Source: Citrus sinensis
Lineage: Eukaryota > Streptophyta > Magnoliopsida > Sapindales > Rutaceae
Assembly: GCF_022201045.2 (NCBI RefSeq)
Contig: NC_068560.1
Coordinates: 36,171,001-36,235,000 of the forward strand
Length of the DNA stretch: 64,000 nt
Direction: 5' to 3'
In this document: positions 50,145 through 63,508 of the stretch, piece by piece
How positions within the stretch are numbered: the stretch's first letter is position 1
How the letters are laid out: every line of letters begins with the position of its first letter
The notes under the pieces: model-generated
Told to the model about the DNA's origin: nothing
Databases searched by the model: none
Seen by the model: the letters and a program-made list of their open reading frames with translations, nothing else
Program-made: the position numbers and the translations under genes

Positions 50145-52938
50145 CTTTACCTAACCTTCCTCTCTCCGTCACGGAAACCGCTGTGGTGATCCAACAACAA
50201 GTAGGAAGCGAGAGAGTTCAAGCTCGCAAGTCAGTCCCTTAGATTTTATTTTTATTTTTATCCCGTAATCTGCAGGCTGTAATCAGAGTTTCTGATGATG
50301 GTTCAGGAGGGAAGAAACCGATGACTAGGCCGGATCTTTCTTTCTAATTGGGCTGGGACCGGGCCCGTGGCTTCCAGGTCCACATCTGTTGTAGACCCCC
50401 AATGGACATTCTTATAGACCCTGACCCTCTTTTATTTGGCGGGTGTCAATATAAAAATTGGGGGCTAAATAGAAACTCTCTCGATCCTAATGTGCAGATC
50501 GCTAAATTTAATTTGCAGAGACTGAATGTCACTTATCGGCGGGGGAGATTTTTTTTTTTTTTTTTTGTGGGAGAGAGAAACTAATCTGATATTTGATTGG
50601 GAGAGTTTTGAAGAGCGTTACGAAGAGTGAGTACATTACCAAGTCAAATTACTTAATTAAATTTCACATTTTTAATATGATATATTATCTATCTTTCCCC
50701 TCAATTGGAATTTTGTTTGCCAATATGAATGTCTGTTCGATAGTTACAGTATGGTACCTAATATGTTGGGTACAATTAATTGACAATATATGAATATTTA
50801 ACGACTTTTTTTAATTATTTTATAGAAAATTGGGCTTGATGTGTTAGGGGTTGTTGGCTTATGGAATGTCTTTCATAGATTAGAATTTGGCATGTACATG
50901 TGCAACTGTTAAGACAAAAACAGGTAAGGTTGAAATGTTTCCTACAACAGCTCTTGCCTGCTAAAACTCCAAATATGCGTTTCCAATTCCCAATTTGAAC
51001 CGGTCTGATTGTTTTTTTTTACTCTGATGAGACCGCCTATACGAAAACAAACATATTCTTTGCGAAATGATCTTTTATATATATCCATCTCAAAGCATTA
51101 CGCATAGCCGGTAACATATATGGAGAATTAATATTTAATAAGATCGAGCAAGAAAAATTTGTCGCTTTTTTTCTTTTCTTTTTTGTTGCTGTCTAGTAAA
51201 TAGTAATGCGTGCCTAACGGAAATGTGGCTGTATGAATTTCTTTCACATCATATTCAAGCTTAATTTATAGTTCTAGTGCGATATGAACATTGATTATTA
51301 TCATAATTAATCAGTACTACAATACCAAGAAACGATATAAAATATGATGGATTCTTCCATCTTACATGCATGTAAGATATATTCCTCTTACATAAACAGT
51401 GCATGAGCCCCACACATACATTGTTCGTGTGAGAGGAGAATATATGTTTCATACGTATAAAATAGGGATTGCCAAATTGGATTAGTATGAAGTTCAAAGT
51501 ACTGTGCTATACGTCATGGGAGCAGTTATTCCCTCACGAAAGGGAAACAAGGATTTATTTTGCTGATGTTGACATTCAAGGACTAGTTTTTAATTATATC
51601 TCATTGAGGAAGAGAGCTGGACAATTTGACAGCCCAAAAGCAGTTTTCTTTCTGGCATTTAGAAAGAGCCAAAGAAACCAGCAAGTGAATGAGAAACATA
51701 ACCTTTAATTGAGGCAATTAGCCAAACGCCTATATGGCCGGATGTGAAAAAAAGAAGCACAAATGTGGTCCAGATGAGTATGGGAAATTGGGACTGCGAC
51801 GGTGTCATAATAATACTAAAAAGCCATCATTCCCAAACAACACATAAAGAAATTTAAGGAAGATAGGAAATAAATAGAGAGAGTGGGAATGTAGGCGATA
51901 ATGAATAGTAGTGTAAACAACATCCCCACACCCCCACTTTTTTAAAGATAGAGGTGAGAAAAATCTGAACTAATTTTTTTAGTCCATAATTTTTGGAGAT
52001 TAAATTAAGATAAATCTATATTTGTTTTATATTGTTTTGAGTTAAAATATTGTTATTAATTTTTACTTTTTGGATAGTTAAATTATTGGTATCAGCGACG
52101 TATCTCAAATATTTGGGATTAAACAATGAAATATCAATTCATAGGATTAAGCAATGAAATATTAGGTCAGTAGGTAACTGTAAAAAATTATGAAATTAAG
52201 CAACGTAACAAATGTGAAAAAAAATGGCCTCCCGGGGGTTTTAATGTAGGGGGGCAGCGTCCATTCTGAAAATCCTAACAAGAACTGCTTGCAGGCACAT
52301 GATCGCCCTGAAAGTGGGTCCCTTGATATAAGTACGTACAATCCATGAGATTACGTTAATCTAGGGTACGTTTGATTTTGATCAAGACTCAAGAGAGAGG
52401 TTGCTCTATTTTGATGAAGGCAGCAAATGAAATCCCACGGTAGGCACGTGACCTTTTTTAAAAAAATTTAAAAAAAAAAAAAAAAAACAAAGTCACGTAA
52501 CAAAAATCAAAATGAAAAGATATCACTTTATCTCTTACTTTCCGTTCGATTGGAGATTGCTTCTTAGACTTTTTAACAAATACGGATGATTCCACCCTTT
52601 TGATCTGATCTGTGTAAATTTACTTCGGGGCTCCACTTCTGTTCTTTGAAAGAGATAATGTGAAGAAGAACCGTACTGGTTTTTTAAAATTTCAAGAAAA
52701 TCTTGATGTGTGATAGAGAGAGAATTTTGCCTGTGAAGGAGTGTAAGAGAAGAAGTTACAGATCCGTCGCCTTCAATTGAATTCACCCAAACCGAACCGA
52801 TGTAACTCTTTGAGTGACCGCGACCGCGACAGATGATGCAGAGGGCAGGAATTTCAAACAAGTCAATGAAATAATTGAATTATGCTTCCCCATCACAACT
52901 TGTCTCTTTTTTTATTTTTATTTTTCAATTATCATCCT
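50145..52938. other. TMEM147 upstream region and intergenic DNA
   Basis: The promoter side of the minus-strand TMEM147 gene includes a TGGGCT site II-like element (50349-50354) and GGGCCC nearby, common in plant housekeeping promoters. Further right the DNA is AT-rich. The minus frame at 52535-52861 (108 codons, MFEIPALCIICRGRGHS...) has no recognised family and is not called as a gene. Poly-T/A runs occur at 50550-50566 and 52470-52487. Confidence 0.45.
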
Positions 52939-52961
52939 CCCCCCCCCCCCCCCCCCCCCCC
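52939..52961. repeat. Poly-C tract, 23 bases
   Basis: An uninterrupted C run followed by GGCCTCC; the third such tract in the window. Confidence 0.95.
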
Positions 52962-53130
52962 GGCCTCCACACAAATAACATAACAAAGTATCAATCTGCT
53001 ATTTGCTATTTCGATGTTAAATCTTTCCGCAGTATCAAAATCTGAAATTGGGAATATACTTTCTTCTGCGTATAACTTTATTTGATCAGTGAACTTAGGT
53101 AACAAATTAAATCAATAAGTAATGCTACCA

Positions 53131-53240
53131 ATTAGCCACTCGGCCAAAGGCCCGCTGGTTAGGGCTGCTGTCCTTGGAGGATAGTAGTTTGAATTCCCAC
53201 AAGTACAATGTAAGAATATTTTCTTCCTTAATTATATAAG
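53131..53240 (+). repeat. Possible tRNA-derived SINE fragment
   Basis: The segment GGCCAAAGGCCCGCTGGTTA.. followed about 40 bases later by AGTTTGAATTCCC resembles a pol III box A and a degenerate box B (GGTTCGANTCC) spaced as in tRNA-like SINE heads. It does not fold as an intact tRNA by eye, and a clear 3' tail and target duplication are not visible, so the call is weak. Confidence 0.35.
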
Positions 53241-56131
53241 GTAGTATTCTCTCTTATCCAAGTATGAATGGAGTAGACATACATCGAATATTAATGAGAG
53301 TTAAAATATGGGCAGAGATTGGTTTCATTAATAGTCGGATTTGTAAATATCAGTTATAGTTTTATGTAATATAAGTTGTAGTTTTAGTAATAGTCTCATA
53401 TAATAAGAAAAAATAATGCGACCAATTAATGAAATTTTAAACTTTTTTCTAACAATGCATTGATATTCTTTCTTAAGCTTGAAAAACTTTTATATATATT
53501 AGTTTTCTAGTTAGAGATTTTAAAATATGGGAAAAAACTGTAAGGTTTTAAAGTTTTTTTAGATTTTTCCGCACTTTAAACTGCTAAATGGAAAAATTTT
53601 CTATATATAAATATATATAAAACCTCAATATGCAAAATCTAACTTCTTGTAATCTTTGATTTTTTTTTTTTGTTTTTTAAACAGAGATATGCTCCTTTAG
53701 TCAAAAATTTTCAAGTCAATTAGGGTTTACCTCCAGTACCGATAAGATTAATTTTAGGTGCTCTTTTATCCCAACCTCCCCCACCTTTTTTTCCCCCCTA
53801 AAATTTCTTGCTTGAGATTTGTAAGAACAAAATAATCTAGTGTGGGGCTGGCGTAGGTAGGGTCTGACTTCAGTCACTTTAGTTTTCACCTTCTTTCCCA
53901 AATATACGGGCCAGTTAATTATTGTTGCTCGGGAATCCTAGCCACCTCCGAGAAGCTGCTTATGCTTACGAACTATTCTAATTTCCCAGCTGGCCCTCTG
54001 CCCGCAGCCGGTGGCGCGTTGTGTGAAACAGTGAACCATTTCTCTCCTTTTATGGGGAAAAAATAGTTGCTGTCACTGTCATTTTAAGTTCACGATCAAT
54101 CAATTATATTGACCGTTTTATTAAACCAGACTTTATTTGACCGCATTGTACGTGTAGTAAATAAATTTTTATCTTGAGGAAAGCAAATTAAAGAAAGCAA
54201 CGCAGTCCATCCCTTTTCGGAGTATTAAACTCTCTTATGTCATTCACCAAGACGTGAGAAAATTCTACAGAAGCAGCAAAAGGACTCGATCGTGTCATGT
54301 GTCATTCTATATATTGTTGTTAATACTTAATTGGGTCGGGCTGTAATGCAGTGCTGCATGTCATGCAGCTGCCTTTATTATTTTTTTAATAATGCGGATG
54401 TAACCGGCCACCGATTCGCTCCTTTTAATCGCTTAAAGCGGCAAATGTTAAAAGAAACTATCATAGAACTCCCTCATTTTAGGAAATATTAAGATAATCA
54501 ATTCAAAACTAGTAAATTATCAAAGACCCCCTCAACTTTACACCAAAAAAATACTTCCTTTTTCTTTTGATTCATGGAAAATATAGTTAATATATTTAAC
54601 TTATATCCTAAAAGAAACATAATTAAATAAAATTAATTGGACTAATATATTTAAATAAAAATAATTATATTATTTTTCTTAATATTACATTATAAATTTA
54701 ATGATATTTTGCCTTAAAAAATGTAACTTATGTACTAATGAGAATACTATTTAAATATAATAAATGGAAATAATTATATATTAATTAAAAAATTTAATTT
54801 ATTAATTGCACTATTTTTAATATTATGTAATAAATATAATGATATTTTGCTTACAAAACTATCAAAATAATTTTATCAACTTTTAATTACATTAGAATCC
54901 GAGTATCTAAACATATAACGAAATCGATTTATTTCCAGATATTTAGAAGAAATCAATTCCAGGATCTCACGATTCACATTCAAGGACTTAAATCCCTACC
55001 TACTAAAATGAGGACAATATTTATCCAACTATCAAATAATTATCATTCCAAACATCGTAATTACCCCTCAAATGTTGTTGTTGTTATTATTAGTGGCCAA
55101 TATTAGTATGTTTTATGTATACCCTCTAAAACAAATATTCATATATTACAAAAATATAAAGCATCTAATATTTGATATTTTTAAATAAAACTCATAATCA
55201 ATCTCTTGTGCAAATTAATTCATACTATCTTAAGTGAGATTAATTATTTTATTTAATCCTTTTTGCTATAATAATTTTTTTGTTAAACATTAATCAAATT
55301 CATAATGGTACATAACATGGATAATTACAATTTGAATGCAACTAATATTGAATAATGTTGTATTATGTTATACTTATAGTTATATAATTTAAGCATGACA
55401 GTTATATTTCTAAATTAAATTAAATTATTTGAGTAACATTGCACTCACTATATGGGTACATGATTTGTCTACTAAATGATGTGCAAGTATTATAAAATAT
55501 GTTCAATCTTAAATTTATATCTATATTTTTTTGAAATTAAGTTAATTTATATCACAACCAAAAAAAATTAAATTATTTAAAAATATGAAAAATATAAATT
55601 CATTTTCATAGTAAGCAGTATGTTTTACTAAATTTACTTTTAAAACATTTTATGCCATTGGGGAGAAATATAGTCTTTTAAATTCATTTTTATTTATACG
55701 TCTTAAGCTTGTTATAATCTTTGCCACATGAAATATGTTTTCACTGTAATTCTCGCTAAATTTAATTTATATACTTTTATTCTAGTGGTAAAAGAAATTG
55801 AATTTGAATATAATTTTTTCAATTTAGTTTTTTTTAACTGATTAAGCATCATGTTACTGTATTACACAGATATTTACAACTGTTATAACAGCAGATTATT
55901 ACACTGATATTTACAATTAGATATACAAACTGAGACTTATATTATTACATTTTAAATTCTATGAAGTAAGTGCCCAGACAAATAACCCTCACGGAGGAGG
56001 AGTGTCTCCACTCCACTTGTATTTCGTAAGGGAGAAAAATTTTACAAATAATCTCCATATAATTATGTTTAATTAAGGGAGTTTGAGTCTATGAGGACTC
56101 GAATTATTGCCCTCATAGTCATGTTTTACTT
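53241..56131. other. AT-rich intergenic DNA
   Basis: Largely AT-rich with no supported gene. 53930-54060 is less AT-rich (CAGCCGGTGGCGCG) but has no frame. The frame at 53716-53901 (minus) is unmatched. Confidence 0.55.
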
Positions 56132-56134
56132 TAA

Positions 56135-57192
56135 TGGTGTGTTTACTTCATGGAATGAGGAATGAGAATGAAGGAATAAAAATGAAACATATATTTACTT
56201 GGCAAAATGTAATTTGGGAATGAGAATAAAATGTGTGGGTCCCACACAATTTGGGAATAAGGAATGGGAATCTCATTCCCGGGGGTTGGGAATGTGAATG
56301 AAATATATGTTTACTTTTGTATTCCTCTAATTTTTTCATATTTTCTAAATTACCCTCATTCAAATCACAATTAATTTTATTATTTTAATTTATCAAAAAT
56401 TTATTATTATTTTAAATGTCATTAATGATAATTATTATTATTATCAAATTTTATTAACTTTATTATTTTAGTTATTATTAATTATTTTTATTTTTATTAT
56501 TAATATTATCATTATTAACAATAAAAATAATGATAAAAATAATAATTAATAAAAATAATTAATTTATCATTATTTTTATTATTATTAATAAAAATAATAA
56601 TAAAAATAATTAATAATAACTAAAATAATAAAGTTAATAAAATTTAATAGTAATAATAATCTAATTTTCATTATCTAGATATAAAAATGATATTAATTAA
56701 AAATAATAATAAATGTTAATAATAATATTAATAAAAATAATATTAACAATAATTAATAATAATTAAAATAATAAAGTTAATAAAATTTAATAATAATAAT
56801 AATAAATGTTAATAATGATAATATTAATAAAAATAATAATAACAATAATTAATAATAACTAAAATAATAAAGTCAATAAAATTTAATAATAATAAATGTT
56901 AATAATAATAGTAATAATAAAAACAACAATAATGATAATATTGTTAATAATGATAAATTAATTATTTTTATTAATTATTAATACTATAAGTATTTTGGTA
57001 AATTGATTTTCATTCACATTCCTCATTCCCATTTATTTTGTCAAGTAAATACATCAATGACATTTCAGCACATTCTCATTCCCATTTATTTTTGCCGAGT
57101 AAACATTAAAATCGCATTCTCATTCCAACTCATTCTCATTCCCAGCCCATTCCTATTCTACCACATTCTCATTCTATGACGTAAACGCACCA
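56135..57192. mobile_element. Harbinger/Tourist-like MITE, complete, 1.06 kb
   Basis: The left end TGGTGTGTTTACTTCATGG and the right end, read inward as TGGTGCGTTTACGTCATAG, are inverted repeats. They are flanked by TAA on both sides (56132-56134 and 57193-57195), the 3-bp target duplication expected for PIF/Harbinger elements. The next 150 bases on the left match the incomplete copy at 334. The interior (56390-56990) is almost pure A+T, built of recurrent TAATAATAA-type words. A block with AATAAAGTTAATAAAATTTAA is repeated near 56625, 56771 and 56863, and its reverse complement is near 56449, so it can fold extensively. The right subterminal region repeats CATTCTCATTCC. No transposase frame is present. 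Confidence 0.85.
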
Positions 57193-57195
57193 TAA

Positions 57196-58289
57196 GGTCA
57201 ATGGTTCACCACTGGGCTAAAGCCTAAGTGGCTAATTTAGCTTAATAACAACTAAATTTACTCCCATGGATTCAAACATCAACTATTTTGTTTTTAATTC
57301 AAATGATTTACAACTGCATTAATTAGTACCCACAACGTGATTATTAATATACTTACAAAGTAATATATCTCATCTATATTAAATTATCAATATATTTGTA
57401 GAAAATTAATTTTATATTAGCACAAAAGTTTAAAATATATCTTTTTTATGTAAAATTTATACATAGAAAAATTTTGGCAAGTAAAACTACCGCCTCAATG
57501 AAAATATTATTTACAAATTACAAAAATGAATTTTTAGATTTTGAATGGTCACAACAAATTTATCCGTGGAAGTTTTGTCATACATCATCACTCTTTTGTA
57601 ACTTGCAAAAATCAATTGCATAATCAAAATGTTAATGATATCCATCGAGTGCAAAAATAGCGTAGGACATATGTACATTCTTATTATATTTAATTATAAA
57701 TCCCACAGGATATGATATTAATAATAATAACTGTAGTAATATCCAACAAGCACACAGAAAAAAAAATAGAGATGCTCAACTAAAATAGATTAACTAAACT
57801 TTAATCTTGTAAATTAAAGTATTTTTGTAACTTAACTTATATCATCATAGCTTTAGAAGCATAGCAATTGCAATCCTTCTTACTTGTTATTTATTTATTT
57901 ACCGTTGACGTTATGAAAAACTAAAGCAATTAATTTGAAAAGTAAAGAGAAAGATGAAAATAAATGCATAGATTTATTTTTAATATAATTAAACGCTATT
58001 AATTAAAATGATTACAATGAGAATAGATATGTATAAAAGTTAAAAGCTCAAGTATACATACAATCAAACTCAAAAGATTGCATGAAGTAATGAAGATGAA
58101 AAAAAAAAGGACTTAGATTATGGACTCAAAATGTTGAAAATGATGAAGGGTTGCAATAAAAAAATTCTTAGTATTATGTGGTAAATTGATATTTGTTAAA
58201 ATAGTAAGGGGTCAACCATAATTTGCCTTATTGATATTATTGTTATTTTCAACAAGTAATTTATTATTAGTAAAAAAAAAGAACCTGAA
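57196..58289. other. AT-rich intergenic DNA
   Basis: Non-coding AT-rich sequence between the MITE and the tandem array; nothing recognised. Confidence 0.6.
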
Positions 58290-60440
58290 ACATGTACTGG
58301 TAGTGTTGGAATATAATAAAAATAATAGGAACATAAAACCATTATTAGAGTTTAACAAGAGTTGAGGAGCATAACTTAAAAGTTTGAAGAACTTAACAAA
58401 AATATGATAAAGTTTAATAATAAGTCGAGAACTAGAAAATAAACTTGAAATATCTAAGTAAAATGTTAGAAATCAATAAAAAGAGTTGGAATACAGAACC
58501 AAAAAGTTGTGGGAACAAGAGTAGAAGAAGTTAACCTAAAAGTTGAAATAACTTATCATGAATTTGATAAATTCAAACACGAAATAGGGATCTGAAAAGT
58601 AAATTTGACATATTTACCCAAAATTTGAAATTCAATGAAAAGAGTAGAAATATTGAACAAAAAAGTTGTGAAAAGATAAGTTGGAATAACTTAGCGATAA
58701 CTAGATAAAGTCTAACAGGATATAGAGATATAAAAAATAAACTTGAAATGTTAACCTAAAAATTTGAAATTTAATAAGAAGAGTGGAAATATAGAACAAA
58801 TAACTGGTGGAAAAATGAATTGAAACAACTTACCAAGAATTTGATAAATTTTAATGGAAAGTGGGGATCTAAAAATTAAACTTGAAATTTCCAAACAAAA
58901 AGTGGGAATTCAATAAAAAGAGTAGGAATATAAAACCAAAAAGTGGTGGAAAAAAGAGTTGAAGAGGTTAACCTAAAATTTGGAAAGAGTTACCAAGAAT
59001 ATGATAAATCCAACAATAATTAGGGATCAAAAAATAAACTTGAAACATTCACGAAAAATACTTAAATTAAATGAAAAGAGTAGAAATATAGAACAAAAAA
59101 AATGGTGAAAACAAGAGTTGAGGAGCATAACTTAAAAGTTCGAAGAACTTAAGAAAAATATGATAAAGTTTAACAATAAGTTGAGATCTATAAAATGAAC
59201 TTGAAATATTTAACCAAAATATTAGAAATTAATTAAAAGAATTGGAATACAAATACAAAAAGTAGTGGGAACAAGAGTGGAAGAAGTTACCCAAAAGTTG
59301 AAATAACTTAACAAAGATTTGATAAATTCTAACGCAAAGTAGGGATCTAAAAAGTAAATTTGACATATTTACCCAAAATTTGAAATTCAATAAAAAGAGC
59401 AGAAATATTGAACCACAAAGTGCTGGAAAAATAAGTTGGAACAACTTAACGATAACTAGATAAAGTCTAACAGGATATAGAGATATAAAAAATAAACTTG
59501 AAAAATCAACCTAAAAATTTGGAATTCAATAAGAAGAGTGGAAATATAGAACGAATAACCGGTGGAAAAATAAATTGAAACAACTTACTAAGAATTTGAT
59601 AAATTTTAATTGAAAGTGGGAATTTAGAAATTTAACTTGAAATTTCCAAATAAAATGTTGGAATTCAATAAAAAGAGTAGGAATATAAAACCAAAAAGTG
59701 GTGGAAAAAAGAGTTGAAGAGGTTAACCTAAAATTCGGAAAGAGTTACCAAGAATATGATAAATCCAACAATAATTAGGGATCAAAAAATAAACTTGAAA
59801 CATTCACGAAAAATACTTAAATTCAATGAAAAGAGTAGAAATATAAAACAAAAAAAATGGTGGAAACAAGAGTTGGGGAGCATAACCTAAAAGTTCGAAG
59901 AACTTAACAAGAATATGATAAAGTTTAACAATAAGTTGAGATCTATAAAATGAACTTGAAATATTTAACCAAAATATTAGAAATCAATTAAAAGAATTGG
60001 AATAAAGAACCAAAAAGTAGTGGAAACAAGAGTAGAAGAAGTTAACCCAAAAGTTGAAATAACTTAACAAGAATTTGATAAATTTTAACAGAAAATAGAG
60101 ATCTAAAAATTGAACTTGAAATTTCTAAACAAAATGTTGGAATTTAATAAAACGAGTAGGAATATAGAACAAAAAAGTGGTGGAAAAATAAATCGAAATA
60201 ATTTACCAAAAACTAGATAAAGTTTAACAAATTGTAGAGATATGAAAATAAACTTGAAATATCTATCAAAAAATATGGAAGTTGATGAAAAGAGTGGAAA
60301 TATAGAACCAAAAGCTAGTGGGAAAATGAGTTGAAACAACTTACAAAAATTTAGATAAATCATTACTAGAAATAGGAATTTGAAAAGTAAACTTGAAATA
60401 TGCATTATAAATATTGGAATGTGACAAAATAAGTAGGAAT
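58290..60440. repeat. Tandem array of ~139/159-bp monomers with a ~755-bp higher-order period
   Basis: Monomers share a consensus containing GGTGGAAAAA.GAGTTGAA, TTTGATAAA.T.TAAC, AAATAAACTTGAAAT, and AA.AGAGT.GAAATATAGAAC. The TGG marker recurs at about 58510, 58667, 58808, 58948, 59105, 59266, 59424, 59563, 59702, 59861, 60021, 60181 and 60319. Spacing therefore falls in two classes, about 139 and about 159 bp, the longer ones carrying ~20 extra bases near GAAGAAGTTAACC. Five monomers form a unit of 755-756 bp: GAGTTGAAGAGG recurs at 58956 and 59711, and ACAAGAGTTG at 58355, 59111 and 59866. About 2.8 higher-order copies are present. The minus frames at 59229-59444 and 60103-60405 are by-products of the repeat. 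Confidence 0.93.
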
Positions 60441-62823
60441 GTAACCATTTTGTGATATGTTTATATTTTTTGTACTATTTTTAAATTTTAAATTATTACA
60501 ATCTTTTTCCTTATTTAATTAAAATTTTACTCTTTTTTTTCCAAATTTTTTCATAATTTTTTCACATTAAAAACAAATAAAAATATAATTTTCATTATAT
60601 TATCCGGTTAAAAACCGGTTGTACCGGTTGCATGCATGTGCTGTATGAGATACAGCGCTGCATGGTAGGTTGACTCTAATTGATTATATGATGTAATGTC
60701 GTGGTGCACGTCAGCCTAAACGGCGTAGATTTCGGTGATTCCTTGCTTTCTCTTCTGTCCTTCTCCCAACATTACTCAAAGCATCATGCAGTGGGAGAAG
60801 GTGAGAAAGATGTTCTATTTTCAAAGCAACACATGCCCCTATCCTAATCTCACGAATCACTATGAAGAACCTAATATTCTTCCAAATGATCCGTAGTTAT
60901 TTAATTTATTTATTCGTCCAGACAAAGCAAGAAGATAACAAATATAATATCGCTAGCTAACTATCAGCTACTTGGTTACCTTCCAAAAATCACACATTCA
61001 AATTTAATTCTACCTAAACTCTGGATGTTATACACAGCGGCCCTCAACTTTTCATTTAATGCACGATGAATTCAGTACCGACATGATTTTTAATTTGCTG
61101 CTCTTTTTAATAAGCCTATATACACATATGATCGGAGAGCTAGGAGGATCCCATGCAAATTCATGCCCAGTAAAGTGGTACTATGCTTAAAATCAACAGC
61201 TTAATTATTTAAACGAGAGTTGAGAAATATATATGTAGTTTCAAGGCGAATATAATTAAAGGTAAAAGAATAATCAAAACATAAACAAGAGAAAAGACAA
61301 ACACATGGAATATGGAATATAGCCAAAGCATTTGACAACAGAGCAAGAGAGCCGTGGAGGGACATGTTGACCGGATATATATCCCCCCTGCTTACTATTC
61401 AAAAATCCAAAGAAAGAGAGAGAATTAATTAGCGTTAATAAATAAAGTAAGCATCCTGCAGAAGAAGCTAAAAGAGTTTCATTTCCCGGAGAATCTAGAG
61501 CGCATCAGGCGCTGACCGTGGCTTCGGAAAGTATTTAACAAATGATTAAACATTTTTCTAGTCATCTTGTTGTTACTGTTATCAGCTAATAAACAAATGG
61601 AGAAGGCCCCGGACCCATGGCCGTGGGATTGCGAGCTCAATTTGTTAAACATTTTAAATATTGGTTTTGAGAATACGGAGAAAATAACAACAAGAGAAGA
61701 GAACAAACAGGAGCTTATCACCCAGACAAGGTCACGTCCGTAAGGTCACGTGATGAGAAGCCACGTTGACGCCGAGGAATATGGTCTTTCTTTGTGGCTT
61801 TCCACGCGCGGGTGGGGCTCGACAGCTTGGAATATTTCGACACGGAGAGGGAATATTGGATTTGCATTACATTAGACAAATACTAGCCGTTGAATTTATC
61901 CCCCCTCCCCCTCCATTTTAATTCTTTTAAACATTCCCACTCGCCTTTTCCTTCACTCGCCACAGGATTACCGCGGCAGTTGAGGCGCGTGGATTACTAA
62001 TTTTTTTTCAAACGGGTCCCACTTCCCGCGGAGAGTTGCATGTGGGTTTGTGACCCTAGTGTCGCCGGACGCCCCAGCCAATCTGACACCTCTACCCTCT
62101 CAATTATAGTCCATATTCCTTTCCCCCTTCCTTATTACTCACGTCACGAGACCATTTTAGTTTCTGAAATTTTTCAATTTTTTATTTTTTTTGGTTGGGA
62201 ATTTTCATTGGCAGTTCGCACGTGTACAGCTCCATACCTAAATGGCAACGTGGTAAAATGCTGCGTGCACTCAAGCCTATACTAAAGTTTAGAGAATCTT
62301 CTGTTCTTGCCCATTTAAAATGAGTCATTTATCTGTGACTTATTAGACTAGAGCTGGCATGGCAATTGGTCGGTCTAGGCGGATTTAAATTAAAGCTAGT
62401 TAAAAGAAGAATTTAGTAATAGAGCTGTCGTGTAAAAAATCTAATGTTTCATGCTACGTGCGAATTAGTATTATTAATTAAGGGAAATTTAAGGAGGTTT
62501 GTTTGCATGATGTCAATCCCAAAACCAAATGTATGTTAGGTTTTCTCACCCCAAAAGGAAAAAAAAAAATTGTTGAATAAGAATTAATGTGTATGTGTAT
62601 AGCGTACATGCCATGCCTGCATGGATGGCAGTGACTACTAATAAGTATAGGTATAGGTTTGAACAGAGATATCTTGGCCTGCCAGTAATCCTCATTCATG
62701 AAATAAAATGAGGGAATATTCTAATTAAAGAGAAGCTAAGATTGATAAATAAAATAAAATATTTAAGATGTAATAGAAACAAAAAGAGTAGGGGAATTTA
62801 AATGGGTCGCGATCCATCAACAT

Positions 62824-62871
<48 letters not shown>

Positions 62872-63015
62872 CGGTTTCGTTCCAAATATTCCATTGAACA
62901 GTGCCCCGTTTGGCGTTTAATTATGTCTCGAATTCCAACCATTCCCTGCTGCATAAACCTCCATTATATCCCTGTATCCAGCACCAGCAACCCTCCTTTT
63001 TCATTCATTCTTCGT
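60441..63015. other. Intergenic and upstream region of the KANADI gene
   Basis: CCGGTT occurs three times at 60603-60628. An inverted CTGTATGAGATACAG lies at 60642-60656. Minus frame 61479-61721 and plus frame 62040-62285 have no family similarity. The segment from about 61740 on, with CACGTG-like and CGCGGG motifs, is probably distal promoter. Confidence 0.45.
62827..62869. repeat. (AG)n microsatellite, 43 bases
   Basis: A perfect AG dinucleotide run about 680 bp upstream of the KANADI start codon and about 150 bp upstream of its likely TATA box. GAGA-type runs in this position can be bound by BBR/BPC proteins in plants; whether that applies here is inference. Confidence 0.95.
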
Positions 63016-63023
63016 TATAAATA
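63016..63023 (+). promoter_or_regulatory. TATA box of the KANADI gene
   Basis: TATAAATA lies 493 bp upstream of the start codon. It would give a leader of about 460 bases that is CT-rich and contains no obvious long upstream ORF. Motif and position only. Confidence 0.45.
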
Positions 63024-63508
63024 TTTTAAGTCAAAAAAATTGAAGAAAAGAAAGAAAAGAGAGCTCTCTGGTCCTCTCCCAGGAGAAAGGTGATCTGATT
63101 CCTTTGCGTCCTTAAATACACAACTTCCCCTTTTCACTAACTTTTCCTTTAAACTATCACCCCCAGAAAAACTCACTTACTTTCCCTTTTGCTTTCATAA
63201 TTTAATAATCTGACTAATAGTCTTCCTCTGCAATTCCTTTACCCCCTCCCCTTTTCCTCTGATCTTTCTCTCAACCCTAGGGCTAGGAAGCCTACTAAAA
63301 GCCTTCCTATTCACTCACCTTCAACACATTACAAATCATAAGGCACTCATGATATAATCACAACCACTCTTTTCAGCTCTCCTTTCAAAGTTTTCTTTCA
63401 CCTTTTTGTTTCCTTATTTATTCTTGTCAAACATCTTCCACCATTTCAAACTTCTCTCCTTTTCTTGTCAATATTTACTTAGATCCTTCTTACTACCATC
63501 CTCACCTA

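Noticed and set aside
58510-60405. Minus frames in the tandem array encoding Phe/Leu-rich membrane-like peptides
   Set aside because: They arise from the A-rich monomers read in reverse; the monomer lengths (139, 159) do not keep a frame between copies.
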